Origin: Halobacillus alkaliphilus
GTDB lineage: Bacteria > Bacillota > Bacilli > Bacillales > Halobacillaceae
Reading direction: 5' to 3'
Length of the DNA stretch: 64,000 nt
Assembly: GCF_900113125.1 (NCBI RefSeq)
Contig: NZ_FOOG01000004.1
Span: forward strand, 1 to 64,000
Part shown: positions 7,562 to 15,410 of the stretch, one piece after another
Numbering within the stretch: the first letter of the stretch is position 1
Layout: every line of letters starts with the position of its first letter
The notes under the pieces: model-generated
Seen by the model: the letters and a program-made list of their open reading frames with translations, nothing else
The model's database searches: none
What the model was told of the DNA's origin: nothing
Program-made: the position numbers and the translations under genes

Positions 7562-8314
7562 TTAGGTGGAGCTTTTATTTTCTTTTTTGAATAAGATTAA
7601 AAAGTAAACCAGCGGACCGATCAGGATGAAGCTGCTGGTCAGAATCAACTTCGTAGATGTCGAAAGTTCGGTTAATCCTATCAGATATTCTGGTACGAAT
7701 AGGAGAACTGGAATGATAATCGGGGCCCATAATTTACTCCATAAAGCCATGCCGATAAAGACAGCAGCTGCAAAAAGAAAAGTCAGGACATTGCCGGCGG
7801 TGCCGAATTCAACCGTGGGGGTACTAAATTGGTTATTGAAAAAAACCAGGGCGACAAAAGAACCCATGGGCGCAAACCCAGCTATGCCATAGATCAGCCA
7901 TTCTTTCCATCTGGCGGGCCGGCTACTGCTGATATATCGCAGCCCAAAGGAGTAAATTCCAATAATGAACAGAAAAATCACGGGATATCCAACAGCCTCT
8001 AATAGAGAAAATTCTACTCCTCCATCCATGATTTCTCCAATCAGGAGGTAGGCAAGGGCTCCGATATAAATCAAAGGAATAACTTTAAAGATCATACCCT
8101 TATCCAATGGCATCTCCTGTGAAAATTGTTCCATGTATTCTTTAGGGGAGTTGCCGACAACATCTTCTATACCCTTGCCCCGTCGTTCAGCCTCATGCAA
8201 ATGATCTTTCAGCTCTTCTGTAATTTCTTCGATTTCTTTTTCCTTTTTACCGCTCGCCATTAAGTACACCTGTAACCGACCAATAAAATCTTCACTCTCT
8301 TTAGAAAGCTCCAA
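7562..8314 (-). CDS. HAAS-domain membrane protein (PadR partner)
   Basis: 250 residues. The first 70 form a cytosolic HAAS/DUF1700-like helical module (FIGRLQVYLMASGKKEKEIEEI, EELKDHLHEAERRGK, GNSPKEYMEQF), followed by six or so membrane helices ending KKENKSST. Proteins with an N-terminal HAAS domain are typically encoded next to a PadR regulator and are thought to relay membrane signals. Here the start follows the PadR stop by two bases, so the pair forms one operon. GGAGG lies upstream, inside the end of padR. No catalytic motif is seen. Confidence 0.75.
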   Translation of the reverse strand: MELSKESEDFIGRLQVYLMASGKKEKEIEEITEELKDHLHEAERRGKGIEDVVGNSPKEYMEQFSQEMPLDKGMIFKVIPLIYIGALAYLLIGEIMDGGVEFSLLEAVGYPVIFLFIIGIYSFGLRYISSSRPARWKEWLIYGIAGFAPMGSFVALVFFNNQFSTPTVEFGTAGNVLTFLFAAAVFIGMALWSKLWAPIIIPVLLFVPEYLIGLTELSTSTKLILTSSFILIGPLVYFLILFKKENKSST

Positions 8315-8316
8315 CT

Positions 8317-8643
8317 CTACCCCTCCTTATCCAATAATCGCTCGACACTGCTTGAGATCGTGTCCCACCTTTTTTTAAACTCCTCAAGTTCCACTTCGCC
8401 TTGTTCAGTGAGCTTATAATATTTTCTTTTCGGGCCTCCAGAAGGCAGCTGCTTCTGGCTGGTTTCGACCCATCCTTCTTTTTTCATGCGTAATAAAAGT
8501 GGATAGATACTCCCTTCCTTCACCATCGTAAATCCATGTTGATTTAGCTTTTCGATCATTTCATATCCGTAGGTTTCCCCCTGGGAAATAATCGACAGCA
8601 GACAGCCTTCCAGGATTCCTTTCAGCAATTGACTTGATGACAA
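8317..8643 (-). CDS. PadR-family transcriptional regulator
   Basis: 108 residues, the usual length of PadR subfamily 2. It starts LLKGILEGCLLSIISQGETYGYEMIEKL, shows the winged helix with the YPLLLRMKKEGWVE recognition region and the wing SGGPKRKYYKLTEQGE, and ends in a dimerising helix. Translation starts at a TTG preceded by GAGGAGG at eight bases; no in-frame ATG is nearby. It probably represses its own operon: two copies of a 25-bp palindrome lie 20 and 65 bp upstream of the start. The operon includes the HAAS membrane protein directly downstream. Confidence 0.9.
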   Translation of the reverse strand: MSSSQLLKGILEGCLLSIISQGETYGYEMIEKLNQHGFTMVKEGSIYPLLLRMKKEGWVETSQKQLPSGGPKRKYYKLTEQGEVELEEFKKRWDTISSSVERLLDKEG

Positions 8644-8662
8644 TTCACGTGCCTCCTCACCT

Positions 8663-8687
8663 CACTATCTTGTTATACAAGATAGTG
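8663..8687. promoter_or_regulatory. PadR operator O1 (perfect 25-bp palindrome)
   Basis: Perfect inverted repeat CACTATCTTGT-TAT-ACAAGATAGTG, 20 bp upstream of the padR start. The ACTAT...ATAGT arrangement is that of PadR-type operators in Firmicutes. Confidence 0.7.
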
Positions 8688-8707
8688 ACCCAAAACAAAA
8701 GCACTGC

Positions 8708-8732
8708 AACTAACTTGCAATACAATATAGTT
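8708..8732. promoter_or_regulatory. PadR operator O2 (degenerate copy)
   Basis: Matches O1 at 19 of 25 positions (AACTAACTTGC / ACAATATAGTT) and lies exactly 45 bp from it centre to centre, so both could hold PadR dimers around one promoter. Confidence 0.5.
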
Positions 8733-8841
8733 AAAGATTACCATGACTTTCCAACAACTACAAGTACTATTTAATATTAATTTAAGCTTTATTGGGTATT
8801 TTCAAATGAAGAGAGTTATCAAACAATCGGACCGGATACTG

Positions 8842-9250
8842 TAAGACTCAGTTTCGAGATATTGTGTGGAAAAGGGGCTCCAGGGAACGACTCGCTTTCC
8901 GCGGCCGTGCACGACGCAGGGTCGTTCGACGTTGCCACAGGACGTGGCGATCTTAGTCGAACATCCCTTGTGGTGAGCTTCCTCGGGCTTAACAGCCCTG
9001 CGGGATCTCACCGATCATGTTCATCCCGCAGGAGTCTTCGCCGTTCCCCCATAGGAAAGTGTTCAAATGTGGAATCACCCCGAAAGACACGATCAGCATA
9101 AGCCGACCATCAAAAGGATTGTGGTTTTTCAATCCGTTGATGAGCGGCTTATGTCTCGAGTGTCTGGGTGATGGAACAAGACGAGTTATTTCCCCACCAA
9201 CCCTCATCCCCATTTTAGTAACGGACCCATTTATCTCGAAACTGAGTCTT
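8842..9250. repeat. Non-coding element B with perfect 18-bp terminal inverted repeats
   Basis: 409 bp bounded by AAGACTCAGTTTCGAGAT (8843-8860) and its exact complement (9233-9250). The left half contains the GC-rich Bacillaceae repeat with CTTTCCGCGG, a stem GACGCAGGGTCGTTCGAC and CCCGCAGGAGTCTTCGCC. The right part contains the 112-nt structured repeat (9076-9187) and then a segment whose complement matches the left end of copy A1 (1578-1640). The size, ends and lack of a gene make it MITE-like, but no target duplication was identified. It fills the gap between padR and the DUF454 gene. Confidence 0.65.
9076..9187 (+). repeat. 112-nt structured repeat, copy 1 (inside element B)
   Basis: About 105 of 112 positions match 28790-28901. 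Nested complementary arms are visible: CACCC/GGGTG, AGACAC/GTGTCT, CATAAGCCG/CGGCTTATG and an inner ACCAT/GTGGT hairpin. The differences from copy 2 fall mostly in loops or leave wobble pairs, as expected for a folded RNA or a hairpin repeat. It has no coding potential. Confidence 0.65.
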
Positions 9251-9318
9251 CAACAAACGGGAGCTTTTCTGTAAGAACCACGCTCAGAATCAATAGAGCT
9301 ATCTGAATAAACTCTTCC

Positions 9319-9696
9319 TTACTCTTTCCGCAAGGTTTTCGTCAATAAAATCAACACGGTAAAGAAGCACGCGCCAAAGATAAAGCCGATTTTCAACAGT
9401 AAATTAGGAGCAATAAAAAAAGCTGAATAAAGCATAGAGCTCCAGATCATAATGAGTACAGATACTTTTGCTTTGACAGGAATTCCTCTGCCCGCTTTGT
9501 AGTTCTCTATATAAGAACCGAACCACTTGTTCGTCATTAACCAATTATAAAGACGATCAGAACTCCTTACATAGCAAGCGGCCGTTAATAATAAAAACGG
9601 CGTGGTAGGAAGCAGCGGCAGCACAATCCCAAGCACTCCGAGAATCAATGATATCGTTCCGATTATAATAAGAAGAATGTTAGTGAACTGCTTCAT
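9319..9696 (-). CDS. YbaN/DUF454-family membrane protein
   Basis: 125 residues with the DUF454 signature: an N-terminal helix pair SLILGVLGIVLPLLPTTPFLLLTAACY, then SSDRLYNWLMTNKWFGSYIENYKAGRGIPVKAK, then two further helices. That matches E. coli YbaN in length and motif order. Its biochemical role is unknown. AAGGGAG precedes the ATG. It stands alone between element B and the divergently transcribed des gene. Confidence 0.85.
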   Translation of the reverse strand: MKQFTNILLIIIGTISLILGVLGIVLPLLPTTPFLLLTAACYVRSSDRLYNWLMTNKWFGSYIENYKAGRGIPVKAKVSVLIMIWSSMLYSAFFIAPNLLLKIGFIFGACFFTVLILLTKTLRKE

Positions 9697-9837
9697 TTTG
9701 AACTCCCTTACTATTCAACACTTTCTTTTCCAAAAGGTTTGCTGGTCACATATATGCTTCCCCAAGCACCTTTTAACGCAAACCCTTGCGCATTTATTTT
9801 AGTTTATCATTTTCTTATAACCCACCGGAAGGCTGTC

Positions 9838-9869
9838 ACCCATGACAAGTGTCATGGGTATACCCTGAC
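9838..9869. promoter_or_regulatory. Predicted DesR operator upstream of des
   Basis: A perfect 22-bp dyad (ACCCATGACA-AG-TGTCATGGGT, 9838-9859) overlaps a second dyad GTCATGGGTATACCCTGAC (9851-9869). In Bacillus subtilis the phosphorylated DesR activates des from adjacent dyads just upstream of a weak -35. Here a TATGAT -10 candidate at 9902-9907 has no good -35, fitting activator dependence. Inference from position and symmetry. Confidence 0.6.
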
Positions 9870-9941
9870 GTTTATGTCTTATAAAATATGCGCTTTTTTC
9901 CTATGATAAGAATACAAGAGACACAACAAAGGAGTCTTACT

Positions 9942-10991
9942 ATGAATAAAGATAAACAAAAAGAGTTGAAAAAAAGCGTAGCACGATTCGCGAAACCTGA
10001 TAATAAAGCGGGCATCCGCCAACTATTGAATACACTGCTTCCATTTCTCCTCGTATGGTACCTGGCTTACGAAAGTTTGTCATGGTCCATCTGGATTACC
10101 ATTCCACTTGCATTCATTGCGGGAGGATTCGTTGTACGACTATTCATTATCTTTCACGATTGTACCCACCAATCCTTCTTTGAAAACAATAAAGCCAACC
10201 GGATCGTCGGAACGATTACAGGCATTCTGACCCTCTTCCCTTTTGATAAGTGGAAACGAAGCCATTCGATTCACCATGCTACAAGCGGCAACCTGGACAA
10301 GCGGGGCACCGGTGATATCTGGGTGATGACGGTAGAGGAATATATGAAAGCTCCTCTAAAAACAAGAATAGCGTACCGTATTTACAGAAATCCTTTAATC
10401 ATGTTCGGATTAGGTCCTATTTATTTATTCCTGATCTCTAACCGCTTCAACCGCAAAGGCGCGAAGCGAAAAGAGCGTATGAATACGTATGTGATCAACG
10501 CGGCAATCGTCGTCTTGTACTCCCTGATCATTTGGGCAATTGGATGGCAGTCCTTCCTGATCATTCACCTTCCTATCCTTTATGTTTCCGGGATGCTTGG
10601 AATCTGGTTATTTTACGTACAGCATCAGTTTGAAGATTCGTATTTCGAAGACGAGTCAGAGTGGGATTTTGTAAAAGCTGCGGTAGACGGCAGTTCATAC
10701 TATAAGCTGCCGAAAGCATTACAATGGGTATCCGGTAACATTGGATTCCACCATGTCCATCACTTGAGCCCTCGTGTACCGAACTACAATCTGGAGAAGG
10801 CTCATGACAATACTCCTCCACTGGAGCATGCCACGACCATTACACTGGCAACGAGTCTTGAATCCATTCGTTTCCGGTTATATGATACAGCGAATAAAAC
10901 GTTTGTATCTTTTAAAGATGTGAAACCAATGCTTAAAAGAAATAAACTGACACTTCCAGAGCGAAGATATCCTGAATTCCAGGACAAATAG
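9942..10991 (+). CDS. des: Acyl-lipid fatty acid desaturase (Des)
   Basis: Integral-membrane di-iron desaturase that introduces cis double bonds (delta-5 in B. subtilis) into membrane phospholipid acyl chains to keep the membrane fluid in the cold. The three histidine boxes are intact: HDCTH (72-76), HSIHH (108-112) and HHVHH (270-274), with four membrane helices between them. 349 residues, as in B. subtilis Des. The start at 9942 has AAAGGAG at ideal spacing; an upstream in-frame ATG at 9888 lacks one. The desK-desR genes that control it follow, separated by a hairpin terminator, and a predicted DesR site lies in front. Confidence 0.93.
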   Translation: MNKDKQKELKKSVARFAKPDNKAGIRQLLNTLLPFLLVWYLAYESLSWSIWITIPLAFIAGGFVVRLFIIFHDCTHQSFFENNKANRIVGTITGILTLFPFDKWKRSHSIHHATSGNLDKRGTGDIWVMTVEEYMKAPLKTRIAYRIYRNPLIMFGLGPIYLFLISNRFNRKGAKRKERMNTYVINAAIVVLYSLIIWAIGWQSFLIIHLPILYVSGMLGIWLFYVQHQFEDSYFEDESEWDFVKAAVDGSSYYKLPKALQWVSGNIGFHHVHHLSPRVPNYNLEKAHDNTPPLEHATTITLATSLESIRFRLYDTANKTFVSFKDVKPMLKRNKLTLPERRYPEFQDK

Positions 10992-11035
10992 AGGTCCACG
11001 GATGACCTGTTCACTAGTTCAAAATCATACCCCTG

Positions 11036-11064
11036 AAAGCCCATTCTACATGGAATGGGCTTTT
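11036..11064 (+). terminator. Terminator between des and desK
   Basis: AAAGCCCATTC and GAATGGGCTTT form an 11-bp perfect stem followed by TTTTC, so des can be transcribed to high level without the regulator genes. Confidence 0.75.
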
Positions 11065-11153
11065 CTACATCCAAATATCTCTCGTGACAGAAGGAACGCT
11101 TATCATATATATTGGATGTAGTAGAATGGATTTACCTAAGGAGATGAGCTTCC

Positions 11154-12290
11154 ATGCAAAGCTGGTACCATATCATACCTAAAAACACAGGGCTGAGCAC
11201 TTATGTGTGGATTATATTCTGCCTTTTGCCCTTTTTCTTCATCTTCCGTTCTTCTTCGATGTTTGAAATCGCATTCGGCATATTCATGACTTTGCTCTTT
11301 TTCTTATCCTATCGATTATCGTTCATTTCCAATAGCCGGATGGTTTATCTTTGGGTGAGTATAGAGATGGCGATCAGTCTTGTGATGACTTTCTTGTTTG
11401 GCTATATTTACTTTGCCTTATTCCTGGCCTTCTTTATCGGAAACATTAAACATTTAGGAGGCTTTTTGTCTCTTTATATTGTCCATTTGATGACTACAAT
11501 TGCGGCTGTAGTGATGACGTTTGTTACAGAAGTGGATGATATTTTTCCTCATCTTCCTTTTATCGTCATTACCGTAATCGGTGTAATTCTGCTCCCGTTT
11601 ACCGTGAGATATAGAAATAAGCAGCATAAACTCGAAGGAGAGCTTCAAGATGCCAACGAGCGCATTTCACAATTAATGGTGCTGGAAGAACGAGAAAGAA
11701 TTGCACGTGACCTGCATGACACACTGGGGCAGAAGCTTTCCATGATCGGCTTGAAAAGTGACCTGGCAGGCAAACTCATTCCCGTAAAACCCGAAAAAGC
11801 GGTGGAGGAAGTCCAGGACATTCGCCAAACTGCCCGTACCGCTTTGAAAGAAGTTCGGGAAATGGTATCCGATATGAGAGGAACGAAGCTTGAGGACGAG
11901 CTGATTCGTGTCCAGCAGATTATAGAAGCAGCTGAAATGAGTTTTGAATATGAAGGCAGCCCTAAGCTTGAAAACACGCCCTTACTCGTAGAAAACGTCC
12001 TCAGCATGTGTCTGAAGGAAGCCGTTACAAATATTGTGAAGCATAGTGATGCCTCGCATTGTAAAGTGACGATTACCCAGACCAGTACAGAGATTTTAGT
12101 CGTCGTGGAAGACAATGGCCGCGGGCTGCCCGATAACATTGAGCCCTTTAAAGGCAATGGTATGCAGGGCATGAGGGAGCGCCTGGAATTCGTAAATGGA
12201 AGTATGGAGATCTACTCATCTCATGGCACCACTCTGCGACTGCATGTTCCAAATATTATCAAGCAGTCTAATAAGGAGGAGTCTGTATGA
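11154..12290 (+). CDS. desK: Thermosensor histidine kinase DesK
   Basis: Sensor kinase/phosphatase that detects membrane thickening in the cold and phosphorylates DesR. 378 residues: five N-terminal membrane helices (to about 152), the linker RYRNKQHKLEGELQDANERISQL, then the HisKA_3 box RIARDLHDTLGQKLSM with phospho-acceptor His188, the same number as in B. subtilis DesK. The HATPase has LKEAVTNIVKHSDAS (N box), VEDNGRGLP and GNGMQGMRERLEF. AAGGAG precedes the ATG. Its last codon overlaps the desR start by four bases (ATGA), indicating translational coupling. Confidence 0.93.
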   Translation: MQSWYHIIPKNTGLSTYVWIIFCLLPFFFIFRSSSMFEIAFGIFMTLLFFLSYRLSFISNSRMVYLWVSIEMAISLVMTFLFGYIYFALFLAFFIGNIKHLGGFLSLYIVHLMTTIAAVVMTFVTEVDDIFPHLPFIVITVIGVILLPFTVRYRNKQHKLEGELQDANERISQLMVLEERERIARDLHDTLGQKLSMIGLKSDLAGKLIPVKPEKAVEEVQDIRQTARTALKEVREMVSDMRGTKLEDELIRVQQIIEAAEMSFEYEGSPKLENTPLLVENVLSMCLKEAVTNIVKHSDASHCKVTITQTSTEILVVVEDNGRGLPDNIEPFKGNGMQGMRERLEFVNGSMEIYSSHGTTLRLHVPNIIKQSNKEESV

Positions 12291-12886
12291 TCCGAATTGT
12301 CATTGCAGAAGATCAGCGTATGCTACTCGGGGCGCTTGGAGCTTTACTTGATTTAGAGGACGGGATGGAAGTGGCAGGTAAAGCCGGTAATGGAGAAGAA
12401 GCGTGCAAACTGGTGCGCGAGCTTAAGCCGGACATCTGCCTGATGGATATTGAAATGCCGGTGAAAGATGGTCTCACGGCAGCGGAAGAGCTGGCAGACG
12501 AACCGTGCAAAATCATCATTCTTACAACGTTCGCCCGTCCTGGTTATTTTGATCGGGCAAGAAAGGCCGGCGTCAGTGGATACTTACTTAAAGACAGTCC
12601 AAGTGAAGATCTTGCGGAAGCGATGCGCAAGATTATCGACGGTCAGCGCATTTTCTCCCCTGAACTGGTGGATCTCGCCTATACAGAGCAGAATCCGCTC
12701 ACGGAAAGAGAACGACAGGTCATTAAGTTAATGGCTGAGGGAAAAAATACCAAAGATATCTCAAAAGAGCTGTATATTACTCCAGGTACGGTGCGAAATT
12801 ATGTATCCGTCATACTGGATAAGCTTGAAGTTTCCAACCGGATTGAAGCCATCTCACGCTTTAAGGAGAGAGGCTGGTTCAAGTAA
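12287..12886 (+). CDS. desR: Response regulator DesR (NarL/LuxR type)
   Basis: 199 residues: a receiver domain with acidic AEDQ and phospho-acceptor Asp54 in CLMDIEMPVKDG, Thr in ILTTFARPG and Lys in LLKDSPSEDL, then a LuxR helix-turn-helix from about 135 (LTERERQVIKLMAEGKNTKDI, YITPGTVRNYVSVILDKL). It activates des when phosphorylated by DesK. The start overlaps the desK stop (ATGA). A strong terminator shared with the convergent lipoprotein gene follows. Confidence 0.93.
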   Translation: MIRIVIAEDQRMLLGALGALLDLEDGMEVAGKAGNGEEACKLVRELKPDICLMDIEMPVKDGLTAAEELADEPCKIIILTTFARPGYFDRARKAGVSGYLLKDSPSEDLAEAMRKIIDGQRIFSPELVDLAYTEQNPLTERERQVIKLMAEGKNTKDISKELYITPGTVRNYVSVILDKLEVSNRIEAISRFKERGWFK

Positions 12887-12903
12887 CGTTGAAATATTCC
12901 ATT

Positions 12904-12939
12904 AAAAAAACCAGTTCCTGATTTGGAACTGGTTTTTTT
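12904..12939. terminator. Bidirectional terminator between desR and the SurA-N lipoprotein gene
   Basis: AACCAGTTCC and GGAACTGGTT form a 10-bp stem with A7 before it and T7 after it, so it can end transcription on both strands. Confidence 0.88.
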
Positions 12940-12947
12940 GAATGAGT

Positions 12948-13754
12948 TTATAGATTTACTTTAACATCTGCATCTTCACGAAGTTTCTTCACAAGTTCTT
13001 GATAAGCTTGTGCTTCTTTTTGCTGGGTAAGCTGTTGTTTAAGAGTTGATTTCGCTTCTTCATATGGTGGAATTTGCTGCTCGCCGCCCGCTTCTTCCTG
13101 CTGGGCTTTCGCATCATCGTAAGCTTTCTTAATTTCTTCTTCAGTTGGTTCCAGGTCGCCGTTTTCTTCCGCTAGTAGTTTATCAACTTTTACTTGCGTT
13201 TTAACCTGAGACATCACTTCGTCTTCTTTCATGCCCTGCTCTTCTAATTTAGATAGGAACTCATCTTTAGACTTCAGACCGTTTTGCTCAGCCAGACTAG
13301 TTAACGTTTCATTAACTTCTTCTTCAGACGCCTTAAGATCGCGCTCGTTTGCTTCCTGAACAAGAAGCTCCTGGCCGACTAAACCTTCTGCTGTCTGCTT
13401 TTTGAGTTTTTCCTGATCAACTTCCTGCCCAGACATTTGTGACTGCATAGCCGCTTGCTGGAATTGGCTCTTATATGTCTGAGTGAACTCTTCTTTTTTA
13501 ATTTCTTCGTCATTGACAGTAGCCACTACTTCAGGCACACCTTCTAAATCCGGCTCAGGCATTTGGGGCTGCTCAGAACCTTCTCCCTCTTGACTGCTTT
13601 CGCCTTCCTGGCTGCTTTCACTGTTCTCAGAAGATTCTTCCTGTTTAGCTTCTTCATTGTTGCTGTCTCCACCTGATCCTTCATCGTTACCGCATGCTGT
13701 TAATAACGCTATGAATAAAGCAAGTGTTAAGCTTAATAACCATTTCTTATTCAA
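12948..13754 (-). CDS. SurA-N-domain lipoprotein (PrsA-like, no parvulin domain)
   Basis: About 268 residues with a lipoprotein signal ending LLTACGN, an acidic Ser/Glu/Gln-rich linker (about 28-75), then a helical SurA N-terminal type chaperone fold: VPEVVATVNDEEIKKEEFTQTYKSQ, GLVGQELLVQEANERDLKASEEEVNETL and a C-terminal helix returning to the core. PrsA relatives carry a peptidyl-prolyl isomerase domain between these parts; here only about 60 residues lie there, so it is probably a chaperone without isomerase activity. AAAGGGG spaces best to a TTG at 13754, two codons inside the ATG at 13760. Predicted to act on the outer face of the membrane. Confidence 0.78.
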   Translation of the reverse strand: MNKKWLLSLTLALFIALLTACGNDEGSGGDSNNEEAKQEESSENSESSQEGESSQEGEGSEQPQMPEPDLEGVPEVVATVNDEEIKKEEFTQTYKSQFQQAAMQSQMSGQEVDQEKLKKQTAEGLVGQELLVQEANERDLKASEEEVNETLTSLAEQNGLKSKDEFLSKLEEQGMKEDEVMSQVKTQVKVDKLLAEENGDLEPTEEEIKKAYDDAKAQQEEAGGEQQIPPYEEAKSTLKQQLTQQKEAQAYQELVKKLREDADVKVNL

Positions 13755-14156
13755 TGTCATTCCCCTTTCGAATACCTAATGCTTGTCATTGTAACACGTG
13801 CCCGCCTGCTGTACATCCATCACATTCTCGTCTGTGTGCCCATTGTAACATCTGTAATATAGCTATGCCCTGTCACAAAGCCTTTGGTACCACACCAGGC
13901 ACACCATAATTTTAAATGTGGAATTTTTGTGTAAAATTTTTTTACAGCCACAAGTACTCTTCCTCTTCAGTTTTGCCAAACTTTATAGGAATCTTTCACC
14001 TTTTGCGAAATAAATGAGATGATATATGGATCGTAACTCTCCCTAACTATAACAACTTACAGTTAATTCCACAAATATAAACCTTGAATTATCAAATAAA
14101 TTATGATACGTTACAAGGAACTAAATATTTTCTTATTTCAATTCTATTGAAGTAAG

Positions 14157-14326
14157 GATAGAGGTGCAAATTCCAAGAGTACGCATGTGAAGGAGAATGA
14201 GATCCTGCGAAACATGAGGAAAGGGGTTTTTGCCGAAGCTGACGGAATCTCATATTCCCGATGCTGGTTCTGATGCTTAAGAGGTGCAGAACTGTCATAT
14301 AGGAGACTATATGGAGGGCTATCTTA
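14157..14326 (+). ncRNA. Lysine riboswitch aptamer (L box)
   Basis: The conserved L-box words appear in order: GATAGAGGTGC, AAGAGTA, GGAGAATGAGATC, GAAAGGGG-like AGGAAAGGGG, TTTGCCGAAG, GCTGG, ACTGTCA and the closing GGAGGGCTATCTT, with pairing of the closing strand to the first. A terminator hairpin follows and then dapA, the first committed lysine-pathway gene. Lysine binding should stabilise the aptamer and allow termination. A long A/T-rich leader region (13780-14156) precedes it and must hold its promoter. Confidence 0.93.
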
Positions 14327-14351
14327 ATGCAGGAACGGATATCAAAGTTCT

Positions 14352-14383
14352 AAGCAGCAGCGAACCCTCGTTGCTGCTTTTTT
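14352..14383 (+). terminator. L-box terminator hairpin
   Basis: AAGCAGCAGCG and CGTTGCTGCTT form an 11-bp stem followed by T6, 26 bases after the aptamer and 66 bases before the dapA start: the expression platform of the riboswitch. Confidence 0.85.
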
Positions 14384-14448
14384 GTGCTTTACTGCTGCTA
14401 AGCCCTCAAACCTCGAACGTATAAAAATCTAAGTAAAGGTGTGAGGTT

Positions 14449-15342
14449 ATGAACTTTGGTCAAGTACTAACAGCCATGGTAACTCCGTTTGATTCAGAAG
14501 GAAATATTGATTTCGACGCAACTCGCTCCCTGGTTAATCACTTGATCTCCAACGGCTCTGATGGTTTAGTGATCGCAGGAACAACGGGTGAATCCCCAAC
14601 ATTAACGACAGAGGAAAAAGTAAGTCTGTATAAATTTGTCGTGGAAGTCGTGAATGGCAGAGTTCCAGTCATTGCAGGAACGGGTTCAAACAATACAAGA
14701 GCTTCCATCCAATTAACCAAACAAGCAGAAGAAGCAGGCGTTGACGCGATTATGCTTGTAACCCCTTATTATAATAAACCAACTCAAGAGGGCATGTATC
14801 AGCATTTTACGACGATTGCCAAGGCTACTTCTCTGCCAATCATGCTCTATAATATCCCAGGACGCAGTGTCGTGAATATGGCACCTGAAACGATCGTCCG
14901 CCTCTCTCAAGTGGAGAATATTGTATCTGTAAAAGAAGCGAGCGGTGATTTAGACGCAGCTTCTGAAATAATCAGTCGTACACCGGATGAATTCACTGTG
15001 TACAGCGGGGAAGATTCCAACACACTTCCGTTTGTATCCATTGGAGGTACTGGAATTGTTTCTGTCTCCGCCCATGTGATCGGAAATGAAATGCAGGCCA
15101 TGATTCAAGCCTATCGCAACGGGAATGGCAGTTTTGCATCAGCTATGCACCGTACCCTTCTTCCGGTCATGCATGCCATTTTCTCTGCACCAAGCCCTTC
15201 TCCGGTTAAAGCCGCTTTGAATCGAAAAGGCGTAGAGGTCGGCGGCGTTCGCTTGCCCCTGCTTCCATTAACAGAAGAAGAAGCCAATGAGATTGAAACG
15301 ATCCTGGCTTCCGTTCAGCAAAGAGAGCGTGTTTACAGCTGA
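14449..15342 (+). CDS. dapA: 4-hydroxy-tetrahydrodipicolinate synthase
   Basis: Condenses pyruvate with aspartate semialdehyde at the head of the lysine/diaminopimelate branch. 297 residues with the TIM-barrel signatures GTTGESPTLT (Thr45/Thr46), YNIPGR (Tyr134) and the Schiff-base Lys162 in SVKEASGDL. It stands alone under the lysine riboswitch, unlike the multigene dap operons of B. subtilis, so a second dapA elsewhere in the genome is possible. A strong terminator follows. Confidence 0.95.
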   Translation: MNFGQVLTAMVTPFDSEGNIDFDATRSLVNHLISNGSDGLVIAGTTGESPTLTTEEKVSLYKFVVEVVNGRVPVIAGTGSNNTRASIQLTKQAEEAGVDAIMLVTPYYNKPTQEGMYQHFTTIAKATSLPIMLYNIPGRSVVNMAPETIVRLSQVENIVSVKEASGDLDAASEIISRTPDEFTVYSGEDSNTLPFVSIGGTGIVSVSAHVIGNEMQAMIQAYRNGNGSFASAMHRTLLPVMHAIFSAPSPSPVKAALNRKGVEVGGVRLPLLPLTEEEANEIETILASVQQRERVYS

Positions 15343-15352
15343 ATGAAATAAT

Positions 15353-15392
15353 AAATCCCTGTGCTCGTCTGATCGAGCACAGGGATTTTTTT
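15353..15392. terminator. Terminator of dapA
   Basis: AAATCCCTGTGCTCG and CGAGCACAGGGATTT, a perfect 15-bp stem followed by T7, 11 bases after the stop. Confidence 0.9.
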
Positions 15393-15410
15393 ATGGATCT
15401 ATTCATTTTT

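Noticed and set aside
9080-9150. Hammerhead-ribozyme-like words (TGATGAG and CGAAAG) in the structured repeat
   Set aside because: They are in the wrong order and spacing, and the TGATGAG word is not kept in the second copy.
8802-9274. Overlapping open frames on both strands in element B
   Set aside because: Same reason: the frames follow the inverted repeats, are mutually exclusive and have no start signals.
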